NCBI GenBank assembly: GCA_018806915.1
Contig: JAGKQI010000097.1
Location: 806,001 to 870,000, forward strand
Origin: Phytophthora colocasiae
Lineage: Eukaryota; Oomycota; Peronosporomycetes; Peronosporales; Peronosporaceae
DNA length: 64,000 nt
Direction of reading: 5' to 3'
Below the pieces are notes generated by a model. It searched no databases. It was not told the origin of the DNA and was given only the letters and a program-made list of their open reading frames with translations. Below, piece after piece: positions 1 through 9,967 of this stretch (position 1 is the first letter of the stretch; every line of letters starts with the position of its first letter). Position numbers and translations under genes: made by a program.

Positions 1-173
1 TTCTGGAATCTAAAGAATAAAGTCGACTACTGCTCTGGCCAAGCAGACGTGGGCTTCAACCCAGGTGACCTCGAGAGGAAATCTCGGGCACTACAAAACT
101 GAATTAAGACTTTCTCTGTACAAGTGCTACCAAACTATCTTCTAGCTCACAAGTGAGCGAGAAGATTGCGACA
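1..173 (+). repeat. Gypsy-1 5' LTR (3' part only)
   Basis: Bases 1-173 are repeated at 5634-5806 and end in GCGACA. The start of the LTR lies outside the window. Confidence 0.93.
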
Positions 174-191
174 TAGTAGAACTTGGTAACG

Positions 192-1496
192 ATGCAAGAA
201 AGAAACACCGTGAGAAGGATGTTAAGAAGCGACACAGCTCCGGTGAGGCAACAGTTGGATGGAAATCTCCGCAATGCCGAGAATGAAAGGATCGATCACC
301 TTGAGACAAGGCTGGACGAAACCCATGATGATCTTAGGGCTTTTAGCACTAACATCAACACAACAATAAACAACATGAGTCGCGAACTTCGAGACGAAAT
401 CGCTGCTTTGAACGACACAGTGGTTAATTTGGTACAAGGAATGACAAATTTGACCCAAGGTCTTACTCAAGTACAGCAAATGGCACAAGAAGCGCAGCGT
501 TTGGCTCGTGCCACGCAACAGAACCTTCGTGATGACCAGGCACAACGACAACCCGTCATACCCGCAGCTACAGCTCCAGTGGGAGCTATCCCGGCTATGA
601 ATGACCATCAAGTCGCTGCAGGTGACCGAGCTGGTGGCATCTTCGAGGGACAAAGAGGATTAAACTTGCGGAAAATGGATGTGAAACCACCGATTTTCCT
701 CGGAGAAATCGATGGAGTGAAACTAAACAGCTTCATCTTTCAATTCGAATCGTATTTCCGGCAGAAAGGATACGATTTACTACAACATGATGACTTGCTG
801 ACATTCGAATTAAATCCAGTGTGTGCAAAAGAATGCTCTGGTCTGGTATCAGAGATACATGACTGATGATTCATCGAGTAAGCTGTGGAGTGCGATGAAG
901 TTGAATATGGCAATGGAATTTATGGAGCCCAACTTTATGGAAAAAGTCGGAATCGTTTGCTGACTATCAAACAGACTGGTGGATATACCGGGTATGTAGG
1001 CAAATTTCGAGAGCTTAACCGCATCGTGCAGGTAGATTCTCTCACGGCAATGAATGTGTTTCTCAACGGATTATCGGACGTGAACATGAAACGAGAAATA
1101 CTGCGGAAGAAGCCGGTAGATTTGAACTCGGCAATTCAAGAAGGGTTTCTTGAGTGGGAACTTAAAGAAAAGACAGCAGGAAATAAACCGACGGAAAACA
1201 AGTTCAAAGGCAGAAATGGAGGAAACAATTCGATGCCGAATCGACAATCAAATCCAACTGCACCTGCAGCTCGTAAATCCGGATTTGGAGGCCGTGGTGG
1301 ATTTAATTCGGCTAAGACAGAGAAGAATTGCAGTCATTGCGGCCGTGGACCACATCGAGTTGAAGATTGCTGGTTCAAACACCCGGAAAAGCGCCCCACA
1401 ACCAGCAACCTGAACAAGAAAATATTCGCGATGCTGGAACGACTAGTAGTGGCGGAGAATCAGTCACAAAGTGAAGAAGAGCAGTTAAACGAGTAA
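192..1496 (+). pseudogene. Gypsy-1 gag (frameshifted)
   Basis: This is the capsid/nucleocapsid region of Gypsy-1. The N-terminal part (192-866) is rich in polar heptads (about residues 35-110) and probably forms a coiled coil. The capsid-like part resumes in another frame at 885-1496. The words around the break (YMTDD, LWSAM, FMEPNFMEKV) are spread over two frames between about 826 and 960, so at least two indels separate the halves. A CCHC zinc knuckle, C-X2-C-X4-H-X4-C (CSHCGRGPH...C), lies near the C-terminus and would bind element RNA. I took the ATG at 192; the TTG at 183 is also open. After 1496 the reading continues in another frame to about 1730, joining the protease region. Confidence 0.85.
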
Positions 1497-1755
1497 GCCC
1501 GCTCGATGTTGAGCGATTAAGTGGGCATACTCGGAAGCTCAGTCGTCTAAAGACTCAGGAAAGGTCCGACAATTTCGGCGATCAGACAAAATCAACTGAA
1601 GTCTGTGACGACATTCACAATGTACATCTCCAAATTGAAAACAATAAAAAAGAATTGACGATGTTCGTGGCAGTGCAGAATCAAGTGGAGAAAGTGGAGA
1701 AAGTGGATTTTTCGACACTCTTACTTCTCTAAATACTCCAAATCATTCTAGCGAC

Positions 1756-4700
1756 TTGGAAAGTGATTATTACTGCTTATTGCATACTAACAGTACCGTG
1801 CAATGCACTCGAGATGATTTATTCGTGACAAACTCGAATTTTATCGATAGTGGTGCTACGATTAATGCTGTGAGTCCTGCTTTCTGTCAGCGAGCAGGAT
1901 TGGAAAACAAAATTGAAGACCATGGAGTAGATATTCCGATTACTTTAGCAAACAAACAAGAGATGAAGATTAGGAAGAGGACTTTGCGGATGAACTTGTA
2001 CATTGATTCTTTTCCGACGTACGTGGATGACTTTTGGTACTTCCAGTGCCTGAAGAACAGGATTTACTTCTTGGTATGCCGTGGCTCAAGGCTACCAACC
2101 CAGACATTGATTGGATTAACGAGACTGTCAAGCCTCGTCCTGGATTTGAGCCAAACAGCAGTCCGAAGAAGCGGCAGGGAAGTAAGAAGAAAACAATAAA
2201 ACCGAAGACAACGACGATCCCGTCTCAGCCGGCGACACGAGTCGGAGGGAAACGTGTTGCAGTGGGGAAAATTCAACCCGGGGACGAAGTAGATATTTCC
2301 AACATGGATATTTCTCGGTTACGAGTGGGAAACAAAATACATAACACGCAAACAGTTCAAAAGACTTATGCGAAAGCCCCAAGACATTGAGTGCGTGTTT
2401 GTTGTGAGACCAGTTATCGAGAAAGAGCAAACGGAAACGGCAAAGGCATTGACAACTGTGGAGGACTATAAAGGACATCCTATATACTCCGTGTTAGAGC
2501 GCCATAAAGAAGTTTTCAGGCAGAAACTCCCAAAACGATTACCTCCTCGGAGCCATGGAGTACATAAGATGGAAGTTGATACGAAAGAACCCATTTTCAG
2601 GCAACAATGGCGACAATCACCAGCCCAGGAGCAGGAAATTCGAGCTTGGGTCGATGAAATGTTGAAAGCTGGATTGATCAGGCCATCTTCTTCTCCACAT
2701 GGGGCTCCTACATTTTGCGTCAAGAAACCTGTAGGTTGGCGAATTGTACATGATTATAGGGCGATGAATAACCACACAGTTCGACGGACGTTGCCAATGC
2801 CGCGAAAGGATTGTATTTTCGAGCGCATGCAGGAGCTTATTGGTATAGCTGCATGGATCTACTGAGTGGATATTATCAGTTTCGGATGGAAGATTCGGAT
2901 ATAAAGTACACTGCATTTCAAACCGCGGATGGCTCCTTTGAATATTTAGTGATACCGATGGGGTTGTCTAATGCGCCAGCGACTTTCAACGCAGGAATAC
3001 GCAAATTACTTAGTGATCTGGCTGATTTCTGTCTTTCGTACTTTGATGACATTTATGTGTTCACTAGAGCGAAGGATCTCGATTCTCACCTCGAAGCGTT
3101 GGATAAGGTGCTGGAACGGCTGGAGAAAAATGACTTTTTCGTGAAGTTGAGCAAATGTGTGTTCTGTTCTCCGGAGATTCCGTGTCTTGGTGATTATATC
3201 GGTAGGGATGGAGTAAGAATCGACCCGAAGAAAGTAGAAGTCCTACAAACGTGGCCCCTACCAAAGACAAAGAGTGAACTGCAATCTTTCTTGGGGACAG
3301 CCACATACGTGCAGCGCTTTTGCGACGGATTTGCTAAGGATGCGGGTCCACTGTTTGAGATGTTGAAAGCGAAGGATACTCCAAAGTCTAAGAAGAAGTT
3401 GGATTGGAGCCAGGAGCAAATTCAGCACTTTGAGAGCCTGGAAGCAACGGATTTCAAGCACACCTGTATTAACTGTAGCAGATTTCAATAAACCTTTCTT
3501 CCTCAGGATGGACGCGAGCGACTTTGCGATTGGAGGCGTCCTTTACCAGATAGAAGAAAGAGGGGATGAAAACGTGGAGCGACCTGTAGCATTTCAAGGC
3601 CGCAAATATAAAGGAGCAGAGAAGAATTACTCGATCCGGGAGAAAGAATTGCTTGCTATTTTGTTCGGCCTTCGAGTATGGCGAGTTTACCTGCTGGATA
3701 AACCGTTTGTCGTCGAGACTGACCATAAATCACTTGAGAGTGTATTCGCGCAGAAGAGTATTTCGCGGCGAATAGCACGATGGTATGACGAGCTCAGTGA
3801 ATATCCGGTGACGTTTAAGTACATACCTGGAGGACATAACACCGTGGCTGATGGTATCTCGAGACGAGCTGACTTTCGTGATGAACAAACACTAGAGAAA
3901 GTTGTGGCGGCAAGCATCATTAGGGAAAACGTGGAGATCGGTCTCTCGGCTGTCGTCAAAGAAGCAATTTCGAGATACGACGAAGACCCGCAGACACAGG
4001 CCATCCGACAAGCTCTGTTAGGTGAAGCACCAGACAATGCACCTCGAATTCGACATTTTCATCGATATACACTTGAAGAAAACAAACTGATCTACACAGG
4101 ACCTAACGATGTGGTACCTCGGCTTGTAATTCCGGTTGTTGAGGATCTGATAAACGGAATTTTGTTCGAGTTTCACGATGTGGAATGTTACGGGCATCCT
4201 GGTATTGAACGAACACTACGACTGGTAGAACAACATTACTATTGGCGACACATGCCGAGGAGTGTTAGAGCCTACGTGAAATCGTGTGAGATCTGCCAAG
4301 AACAAAAGCAAGGAATGCAGAAGCCACCAGGGCTACTCCAAAGCCAACCGATTCCTCATGGACGATGGACGCATGTAGCAATGGATTTTATCGTTGCACT
4401 ACCTACAACACACTCGAAGAATGACTCGATACTCGTGGTCGTGGACCAGCTGACAAAGCGAGCACATTTTGTCGCGTGCAATAGTAGGGTGAAGGCAAAG
4501 GAAGTCGCGGAGATCTACCGAGACCACATATTCGTTTTGCATGGTGTTCCTGCGGAAATCCTTTCCGACCGAGACCCCAAATTTACAGCAACTGTATGGA
4601 GAACGTTGTGCGAAATGTTGGGAACCAGACAAAAGCTGACAAGCGCTTTTCGTCATCAGGCAAATGGAATAACTGAGAGGCTGAATCAGACGATTGAAAA

Positions 4701-5454
4701 TTATTTACGAGCATTTTCAAACGGAGCATCTACTGACTGGGATTCCTATCTATCTCTAGCTGAATTCGCGTACAACTCGAGATACCAGCAGTCTATTAAG
4801 ATGGCACCGTTCGAAGCTGACTTAGGCTATTTGCCTTCAACACCAGCAACACTTTTAAGCCAACCTCAAGCGAAGGAGAAAGAGAGCCAACGCCAAGCTA
4901 CAGGGAAGACGTTCCTTGAGCTTCAGGCCGATCGACTCGCTACCGTTCGACGTGAGTTGCAGAAGGCGTCCGATCGAATGAGCACGTACTATGACAAGAA
5001 CAGAGCGGAGCAAACATTCGAAGTCGGGGAGGAAGTGTTGCTGTCGACTGAAAACCTAGCGAACTACCATGCTGGCACCACAAAAGCAAAGCTGGGAGCT
5101 CGATGGATTGGGCCATATCGCATTGAGAAGCGACTTGGTCATGACTATTACGAACTACGACTACCGAAAGGTGTGAAGTTCCACCCTGTGTTCCATACCA
5201 GCTATCTGAAGCCATACATTAGCAGCAAGAAAAGGGAGCAGAAAACATTTAAGGTACTTCTTCCTGACAACACTGAGGGTGAGCTGGTGGAAGACATTGA
5301 GGGCTACAAATGTGTTAAGGGCAAGGACATGTACAAGGTTAAATGGCTCGGACAGGCTAAACGTACTTGGGAACCTCTCGAGAATTTGAAGTATGTGGGC
5401 GACTTGATCACTCGATACCACAAACAGGCAAAATCTACGGAGGCTTTCTCTTAG
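1756..5454 (+). pseudogene. Gypsy-1 pol: protease, RT, RNase H, integrase, chromodomain (frameshifted)
   Basis: The domains are in the usual Ty3/Gypsy order. Aspartic protease has the active-site DSGA near 1850 and LGMPWL after a frameshift near 2030. Reverse transcriptase spans about 2560-3170, with frame breaks near 2380 and 2850, and has the catalytic YFDDI near 3040. RNase H starts DASDFAIG near 3510. Integrase has an HHCC zinc region near 4170-4310, the aspartates of MDFI and SDRDP, and the glutamate of TERLNQ. A chromodomain lies at about 5285-5430 (KVKWLG, TWEPLENL). From 3430 to 5454 the frame is open for 674 codons. The chromodomain places the element with chromovirus-like Gypsy elements, which target chromatin. 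It cannot make a complete polyprotein. Confidence 0.9.
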
Positions 5455-5508
5455 CGGACGGCATGTCACGAGATTATTCAAGAACCTCGTGAGCTAAGGA
5501 AGTCAAAG

Positions 5509-5806
5509 TGTTGCAAGAAACAACTTGTAGCATGTCAACAAGGCTCGAGCAACGGCAATAATCAGAGTGTATGTCAGGAATGCATGTTAACGGAAAATAG
5601 CGGCTAGTGCTAGAGAATGAGCGAGCACGCTCATTCTGGAATCTAAAGAATAAAGTCGACTACTGCTCTGGCCAAGCAGACGTGGGCTTCAACCCAGGTG
5701 ACCTCGAGAGGAAATCTCGGGCACTACAAAACTGAATTAAGACTTTCTCTGTACAAGTGCTACCAAACTATCTTCTAGCTCACAAGTGAGCGAGAAGATT
5801 GCGACA
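5509..5806 (+). repeat. Gypsy-1 3' LTR, about 298 bp
   Basis: The right end (GCGACA) is fixed by the match to the 5' LTR and by the empty-site sequence in units B and C. The left end is inferred from the near-inverted TGTTGC at 5509, which follows a purine-rich stretch (GGAAGTCAAAG) that could be the polypurine tract. An alternative TG start near 5463 cannot be excluded because the 5' copy is truncated. Confidence 0.7.
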
Positions 5807-5815
5807 CTTGAACCT

Positions 5816-6943
5816 TCAGAAAATCTCTTCGAATTCAAACTCGAACTCGTCGTTCTTCAATGCGTCGTCCAGTATCAGACTCTCCATCATGTGTTCAATC
5901 TCTAAATCGTCATCGACTCCCGCTGCTATCGAGAGTTTGATGAATTCTCTCATCGTTTCTTCAGTAGTAACTCCAAACTGCATTGGACTTAAGCGGATAC
6001 AGCTCTGAACAAGTGTCTCCATTTCCATTCCTTCCTTTGGAGTGTGGATAATACACCACCCTGTCTCATCCAAACTGACACCTGGGAAATACTCTCTTGC
6101 ATCGGAAAGACACCTCCATACAACCACCGTTCGAGAACTTTCCACATATCGTTGTGCTACTTGATATGCACGCATAGTACCAAAACCCTGAAACGGAATC
6201 GAATACTGAAACGCGATGGAGTTCCCCGCATCTCTCCATACACTTCGATCCTGCTGACGATGAGGAGCTGCCGCTAGTTTCCACACTGCGTCACAAGTCA
6301 CTTGAAAGGTAAACGGAACTGTCCCCACCCACTTTTTCTCGAAATACTCAGTCTCTCCATCCATTCTTTTTGTTGGCTCTCCGTCAAAAACCTTGCCAAA
6401 ACTCGGGTTTAACCCAACAAAACTGGAGATTTCTTCGTGCTTCCCGTACAAAACGGACAAGCTACCGAGGTAGGCGTCGTAGAACATTGAATTCTCCACA
6501 TCGAGAGAGGGTACCGTGTCAAACTTGATCTCACATCGTAGTGTTCTTCTTAGAGCTTGCTCCAGGTCTTGAATCACAGCTTTTTGGCAGGTTATTGCCG
6601 ATAGAAGGAGCTCTTGCTGATACTCGGACTCCAATCGCTTATCGCATTGCCGCAGTGCAATCGCTTTTAACGCGCCAAGTAGAACTTCATCAGTACGTCC
6701 GTTGTTGTCTTCAACTTGACACTTGCGCTTTTTTAATTGCAACAGCCTCCGACTTAATTCGACCACTTGACGATGTAAAAATGCCGCTTCTTCCTTTCTA
6801 CGTTTACGGTACGTACTGTTGCGCTGTGTAGGTGTCAACTTCTTTCTCTTTCCATTCGATTTCAACTGTGAGGTATTACCAGGAGAGGTCACTATACACG
6901 TGAGCTCTTCACCTTGGTAGAGAAACGACTCGGTTGTCTCCAT
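5816..6943 (-). CDS. bZIP/START-like oomycete protein, copy A
   Basis: This 375-residue protein begins METTESF. A basic stretch at residues 31-52 (GKRKK, then N42 followed by YRKRRK) leads into a leucine-rich heptad segment to about residue 72, which fits a short bZIP DNA-binding and dimerisation region. The rest (about 130-350) has the pattern of a START-like lipid-binding fold (FQVTCDAVWKL, ARVY-like WRCLSDAREY, GWCIIHTP). Proteins of this layout form a large oomycete family, some labelled M96 mating-specific in annotations; that label is from memory and untested here. The C-terminus is acidic and ends FEFEEIF. A SINE inserted 3 bp upstream of the ATG replaces its native leader and promoter. 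Copies B and C differ by only a few residues. Confidence 0.82.
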   Translation of the reverse strand: METTESFLYQGEELTCIVTSPGNTSQLKSNGKRKKLTPTQRNSTYRKRRKEEAAFLHRQVVELSRRLLQLKKRKCQVEDNNGRTDEVLLGALKAIALRQCDKRLESEYQQELLLSAITCQKAVIQDLEQALRRTLRCEIKFDTVPSLDVENSMFYDAYLGSLSVLYGKHEEISSFVGLNPSFGKVFDGEPTKRMDGETEYFEKKWVGTVPFTFQVTCDAVWKLAAAPHRQQDRSVWRDAGNSIAFQYSIPFQGFGTMRAYQVAQRYVESSRTVVVWRCLSDAREYFPGVSLDETGWCIIHTPKEGMEMETLVQSCIRLSPMQFGVTTEETMREFIKLSIAAGVDDDLEIEHMMESLILDDALKNDEFEFEFEEIF

Positions 6944-6946
6944 TGA
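6932..6946. repeat. SINE target-site duplication, left copy
   Basis: Identical 15-mer to 7387-7401. It contains the start codon of bZIP-like copy A, read as CAT on the plus strand at 6941-6943. Confidence 0.88.
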
Positions 6947-7386
6947 GGGGGGGGGGGGAAGGGAGGTCTCGAACCCCTTATATTAGGTACTTATTTCGAA
7001 GCCTGTTAGAAACAGGCGCATTGACGTCTAAGCAAGGTTACTCCTAACTAATTTCCTACGGCTACTCGGTTACCCTTAGTCTATGACCGGTACGCTTGAA
7101 TTTCTTGGGAATTTTGCCCAATGGGCCACCGTTGATGAGCCCCCAGCTGGTGCCTGGCCGGGTAGAGTACTGCGACCGCGCCAACTCCTTGAGTCTTGTC
7201 TCCGTGTTAGTTGTGCCTTGATTGGTCCCGATGTCTTAGAGAAGAGCTTGTGAGTGATGGGAAATGAACAGAGAAGGGCAGCGGTGAGAGAGCAGAAGTC
7301 GAAAAAGGCGACGGAGGCGGGGCTCGAACCCTCGGTCAGTTCGTGGATCAGCGGATGCTAACCCACTGGGCCACCGGCGAGCCCTT
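6947..7386 (-). mobile_element. tRNA-derived SINE, about 440 bp, in the leader of bZIP-like copy A
   Basis: The insert is flanked by a 15-bp direct repeat (GGTTGTCTCCATTGA at 6932-6946 and 7387-7401) and is absent from the matching sites of units B and C. On the minus strand its head has RNA polymerase III promoter boxes: an A box TGGCCCAGTGG near 7373 and a B box GGTTCGAGCCC near 7330, spaced as in a tRNA. A second A-box-like TGGCCCATTGG near 7125 and B-box-like GGTTCGAGACC near 6970 suggest a dimeric or composite SINE. The distal end is a run of C on the minus strand. Confidence 0.82.
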
Positions 7387-7401
7387 GGTTGTCTCCATTG
7401 A
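7387..7401. repeat. SINE target-site duplication, right copy
   Basis: Right copy of the 15-bp duplication. It is followed by the same sequence that lies upstream of bZIP-like copies B and C. Confidence 0.88.
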
Positions 7402-7419
7402 TATGCTGGAGATGCTGCA

Positions 7420-7760
7420 AAACTGAAACTGATGACGAGAATTGTGATGATGACACAGTTGTAGTGTCACTCGTGGTTTTCTAAGCCGATTACGAAGGAA
7501 TTGATGATGGCACGGTCAAACAGGATACAGGTAGTAACATTAGCGAACATCTTGTACTATCCACATTAGTAGTACTACATGTAAACACGTGAGCTCTGAA
7601 ACTGATGACGAGATTGTGAGTTGTCACTCGTGGCTTTCTAAGCCGATTACGAAGGAATTGATCATGATCATGGCACGGTCAAACAGAGTAAGCCACAATA
7701 GTCACATTAGCGGTACATGTACAGTACTATCCACATTAGTACTCTTACGAACAGCGAAGT
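7420..7760. repeat. Spacer with a diverged direct duplication of about 170 bp
   Basis: The head-to-head spacer holds two related segments. Both contain CTGAAACTGATGACGAGA, a TGTCACTCGTGG block, TTCTAAGCCGATTACGAAGG and GCACGGTCAAACAG. The first starts near 7424 and the second near 7597. The same pair occurs in the spacers of units B and C/D. Short ORFs here are not conserved in a protein-like way. The spacer presumably holds both divergent promoters. Confidence 0.75.
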
Positions 7761-7824
7761 ACATCCTAGCGATCGACACTTGACCTCCTCCATAGGATTC
7801 GAATCCCTCGAGCGCCACCCAAAA

Positions 7825-7845
7825 GCTCACTTCACTCCGACTTTT
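7825..7845 (+). promoter_or_regulatory. Candidate oomycete Inr/FPR-type core promoter of GH17 copy 1
   Basis: GCTCACTTCACTCCGACTTT lies about 50 bp before the ATG and resembles the oomycete 16-nt core (consensus recalled as GCTCATTYYNCAWTTT). Identical copies precede the other two GH17 genes, near 22678 and 54992. Confidence 0.45.
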
Positions 7846-7893
7846 ACCTTGTGAGCACAAGACCCCCCACTACTTCCAGTATCGATATCACCA

Positions 7894-8757
7894 ATGGTTT
7901 CTTCACTTCCGTTAGTCTTCGCGCTAGTCTCCACATTCATCGCCAGTGTGGCTGAAGCGAGACAGCTTTCAACCGGTGTCTGCTACGCTCCATGGCACCA
8001 CCCGTACATCAATTGGGACATCCTCGCCAAGGATATGGCACAAGTGGCTCAGCACTTCTCCAGTATCCGCACGTACGAAGCCCGTTTCAGTGGTGTCAAT
8101 GTCGTCGATATGGCCGCTGCAGCAAACCTCCGCGTTGCAATTGGCGTGCAACTGGGCAATCCACAGCAGATTGACGCGGAAATCCAAGCGGTTTGTGACG
8201 GCTACGGCAGAAATGCTTGGGCCGTGGAAGCAGTTTACGTCGGTAACGAGAATCTGCAGAACAATGGCTTCGGCACGTACTCGGCTGAGCAACTTGCAGG
8301 TTATATCCGTCGAGTGAAGAGCTGCGTGGGCAACACACCGGTCGGTTCGGTTCAACGTATCAACGAGTGGCTGGGTGCCCCCGGAGCGTGGACCCTCGCG
8401 AATGCCTGCGATGTTATCGGTGTCAACATTTACCCTTTCTTCACGCCTGGGTCGCAGTCTTCATTGAAGAAACTGGAAGCTCAATGGGACCAAATGGTGG
8501 CCAAGTTTGGCCCTAACAAGCTGCATCTAACTGAGACCGGATACCCGTATGCTGGTGAGGCGTATGCTGGTAATGTGCCGTCGATTGGCGCAATGACGCA
8601 GTACTTCTGGGACTACGTGTACGGCTTTGCTGGTGGCAAGGGCCAGTCATACTGGTTCATGATGTATGATACGACTGTGAGTTACTCCGGCAAAAACTAC
8701 GAAAAGCACTTTGGCCTATTTGGAACGGATAAGGCGCAACACATTAGCCTCCCGTAA
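7894..8757 (+). CDS. Secreted GH17 beta-1,3-glucanase, copy 1
   Basis: This 287-residue protein belongs to glycoside hydrolase family 17, which hydrolyses beta-1,3-glucan and in oomycetes acts on the organism's own wall or on host callose. Residues 1-22 form a signal peptide (hydrophobic core [11 protein letters not shown], cleavage likely after AEA). The catalytic pair is visible: acid/base Glu119 in YVGNEN and nucleophile Glu214 in LTETGYP. No C-terminal GPI signal or carbohydrate-binding domain follows, so it is probably released outside the cell. The gene has no intron. It is head-to-head with bZIP-like copy A, about 490 bp apart once the SINE is removed. It ends 35 bp before an inverted fragment of a related gene. 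Confidence 0.93.
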   Translation: MVSSLPLVFALVSTFIASVAEARQLSTGVCYAPWHHPYINWDILAKDMAQVAQHFSSIRTYEARFSGVNVVDMAAAANLRVAIGVQLGNPQQIDAEIQAVCDGYGRNAWAVEAVYVGNENLQNNGFGTYSAEQLAGYIRRVKSCVGNTPVGSVQRINEWLGAPGAWTLANACDVIGVNIYPFFTPGSQSSLKKLEAQWDQMVAKFGPNKLHLTETGYPYAGEAYAGNVPSIGAMTQYFWDYVYGFAGGKGQSYWFMMYDTTVSYSGKNYEKHFGLFGTDKAQHISLP

Positions 8758-8792
8758 ACTCGCGTTAAAGCAAAAGTAAAAGTTTGCAAACG

Positions 8793-9092
8793 TTATTGTA
8801 AGTGCTCTCTAACACCTGGTAAGCTAATGTGCTGCGATTTATCCGTACCAAATAGTCCAAAGTGCAACTCATAGTCCTGGCCTGAGTAGCTCACAGTCGG
8901 ATCGTACATCATGAACCAGCACGACTGGGTCTTACCAGGGCACCAACCGTACACGTAGTCATAGAAGAACTGCGTCATAGCACCAGTGGTAGTAATGAGC
9001 ACCTCGAATCGAGTTGCTAACGCAGTCCGACGTTGCGGACGACGGCCCCGTCCATTTTCCGCTATTGAATTTGAAGTAGCTTCGTCAGTCAT
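8793..9092 (-). pseudogene. Inverted, truncated GH17 fragment (unit B)
   Basis: An ORF of 99 codons on the minus strand contains about 55 residues clearly homologous to the GH17 C-terminus ([41 protein letters not shown]). Both catalytic glutamates are absent, so it has no glucanase activity. About 35 unrelated residues precede the homologous part. It diverges visibly from the adjacent intact gene, so it derives from another paralogue or an older duplication. Its orientation makes an imperfect inverted repeat with the 3' end of GH17 copy 1. The same fragment is at 23646-23945 and 55960-56259. Confidence 0.85.
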
Positions 9093-9320
9093 CTCGCTGA
9101 GCTGTAGCCGATGTTAAAGCTGAGGTATCAAAAATCGTCGAGCTGCTTATGGCTCCAGGTCGGCCAGCAAAAGCAAAAGCACGAGCAGACTCGTTGACCA
9201 CGGGGAGTCTGAGGCTCAGCATAATCTATCTCCGAAGGTAACAATTCGGAGACACCACCGGTACCCAAACGATCCGCTTTTACAACCGGTAAGTAATTTT
9301 TCTCTGTTGTTCGCTGCAAT

Positions 9321-9946
9321 ATGAGCTCAATTCGATCTAGAACGAACGTATTAGTGTGCCGATATGAAGTAGCTCTAGATCAGCGCGTTCGAGTCGTTCT
9401 AGACTTCCCAGTTAAACCGATCAGCAAACTTCCGCCTGGTACTTCACGTGAAGTAGTCGCTACTGCTCTAGGGGTTTCTGCTACTGGAATTCTGGACATT
9501 CAATTAGCGTTAAATGACGTGATTGTCCGTGTGGACAAGGAAACATTCTCGGCACTGAAGCCAGACTTCAACCGTCTGTCAAAGATCGACACTGGGTGAG
9601 ATTTCTTGCAGATTTTTTTTATTGATTTTCATGAATTTACTTCGATTTCATTGACTGTAGCAGGTTTGCAGTAACGACTGAAGCTCTATTTGACGTTGGA
9701 GACTTCCAGAGCCGATTTTTCGCGCCACGGATTGGGATTAATGAAGATCCTGTCACTGGTAGCGCTCACTGTGGACTTGGACCTTACTGGAGTTCCATTC
9801 TAATCAAGAAGACGCTTGTCGGATACCAATCGACTCCAACTCGTGGAGGTTTTATCGAAATGCATCTGAACGAAGAATACCCAGACCGTGTACAGCTCAA
9901 ATGCGAAGGTGTCGTCGTTGGTCGTGGAATACTGACGGTCTTGTAG
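9321..9946 (+). pseudogene. PhzF-like protein, 5'-truncated, two exons (unit B)
   Basis: Exons 9321-9595 and 9664-9946, joined over a 68-bp intron (GTGAG...CAG), give about 185 residues. The second exon carries the PhzF-family C-terminal signature RFFAPRIGINEDPVTGSAHC followed by PYW, and the first has LDFPVKP. PhzF-fold isomerases/epimerases are normally about 290 residues. The N-terminal half, including the conserved catalytic glutamate region, is not recognisable upstream. A start-like segment at 9149 (MAPGRPAKAKA...) ends in a stop and may be a leftover. The stop codon is 21 bp from the convergent bZIP-like stop codon. It is probably non-functional. Confidence 0.72.
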
Positions 9947-9967
9947 CAACTCGAATCACTTGAACCT

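Larger units (their letters stand above)
1..5806 (+). mobile_element. Gypsy-1: Ty3/Gypsy LTR retrotransposon with chromodomain, 5' LTR cut by window edge
   Basis: The window opens inside the 5' LTR. Gag, protease, reverse transcriptase, RNase H, integrase and chromodomain follow in that order on the plus strand, then the 3' LTR. The 173 bases of 5' LTR visible match the end of the 3' LTR with no difference that I can see, so the insertion looks recent. Even so, the reading frame breaks several times (near 860-960, 1490, 1740, 2030, 2380, 2850 and 3440). The element is therefore defective and was probably mobilised in trans. The 3' LTR ends 9 bp from the stop codon of the bZIP-like gene of unit A, so the element sits in the PhzF/bZIP convergent junction. 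Confidence 0.93.

Noticed and set aside
7310..7384. A tRNA gene on the minus strand
   Set aside because: A and B boxes are good, but no matching acceptor stem can be formed and the segment is the head of a 440-bp insertion with a target duplication, so it is a SINE.
7589..7783. ORF of 64 codons in the spacer (also near 11288 and 54767)
   Set aside because: Different C-termini in each copy, and it overlaps the spacer duplication; likely chance.
9149..9241. Short ORF MAPGRPAKAKA as a real first exon of the PhzF-like gene
   Set aside because: It shows no PhzF N-terminal motif. The sequence is also present in unit D, where the rest of the gene is missing. No splice pairing is convincing.
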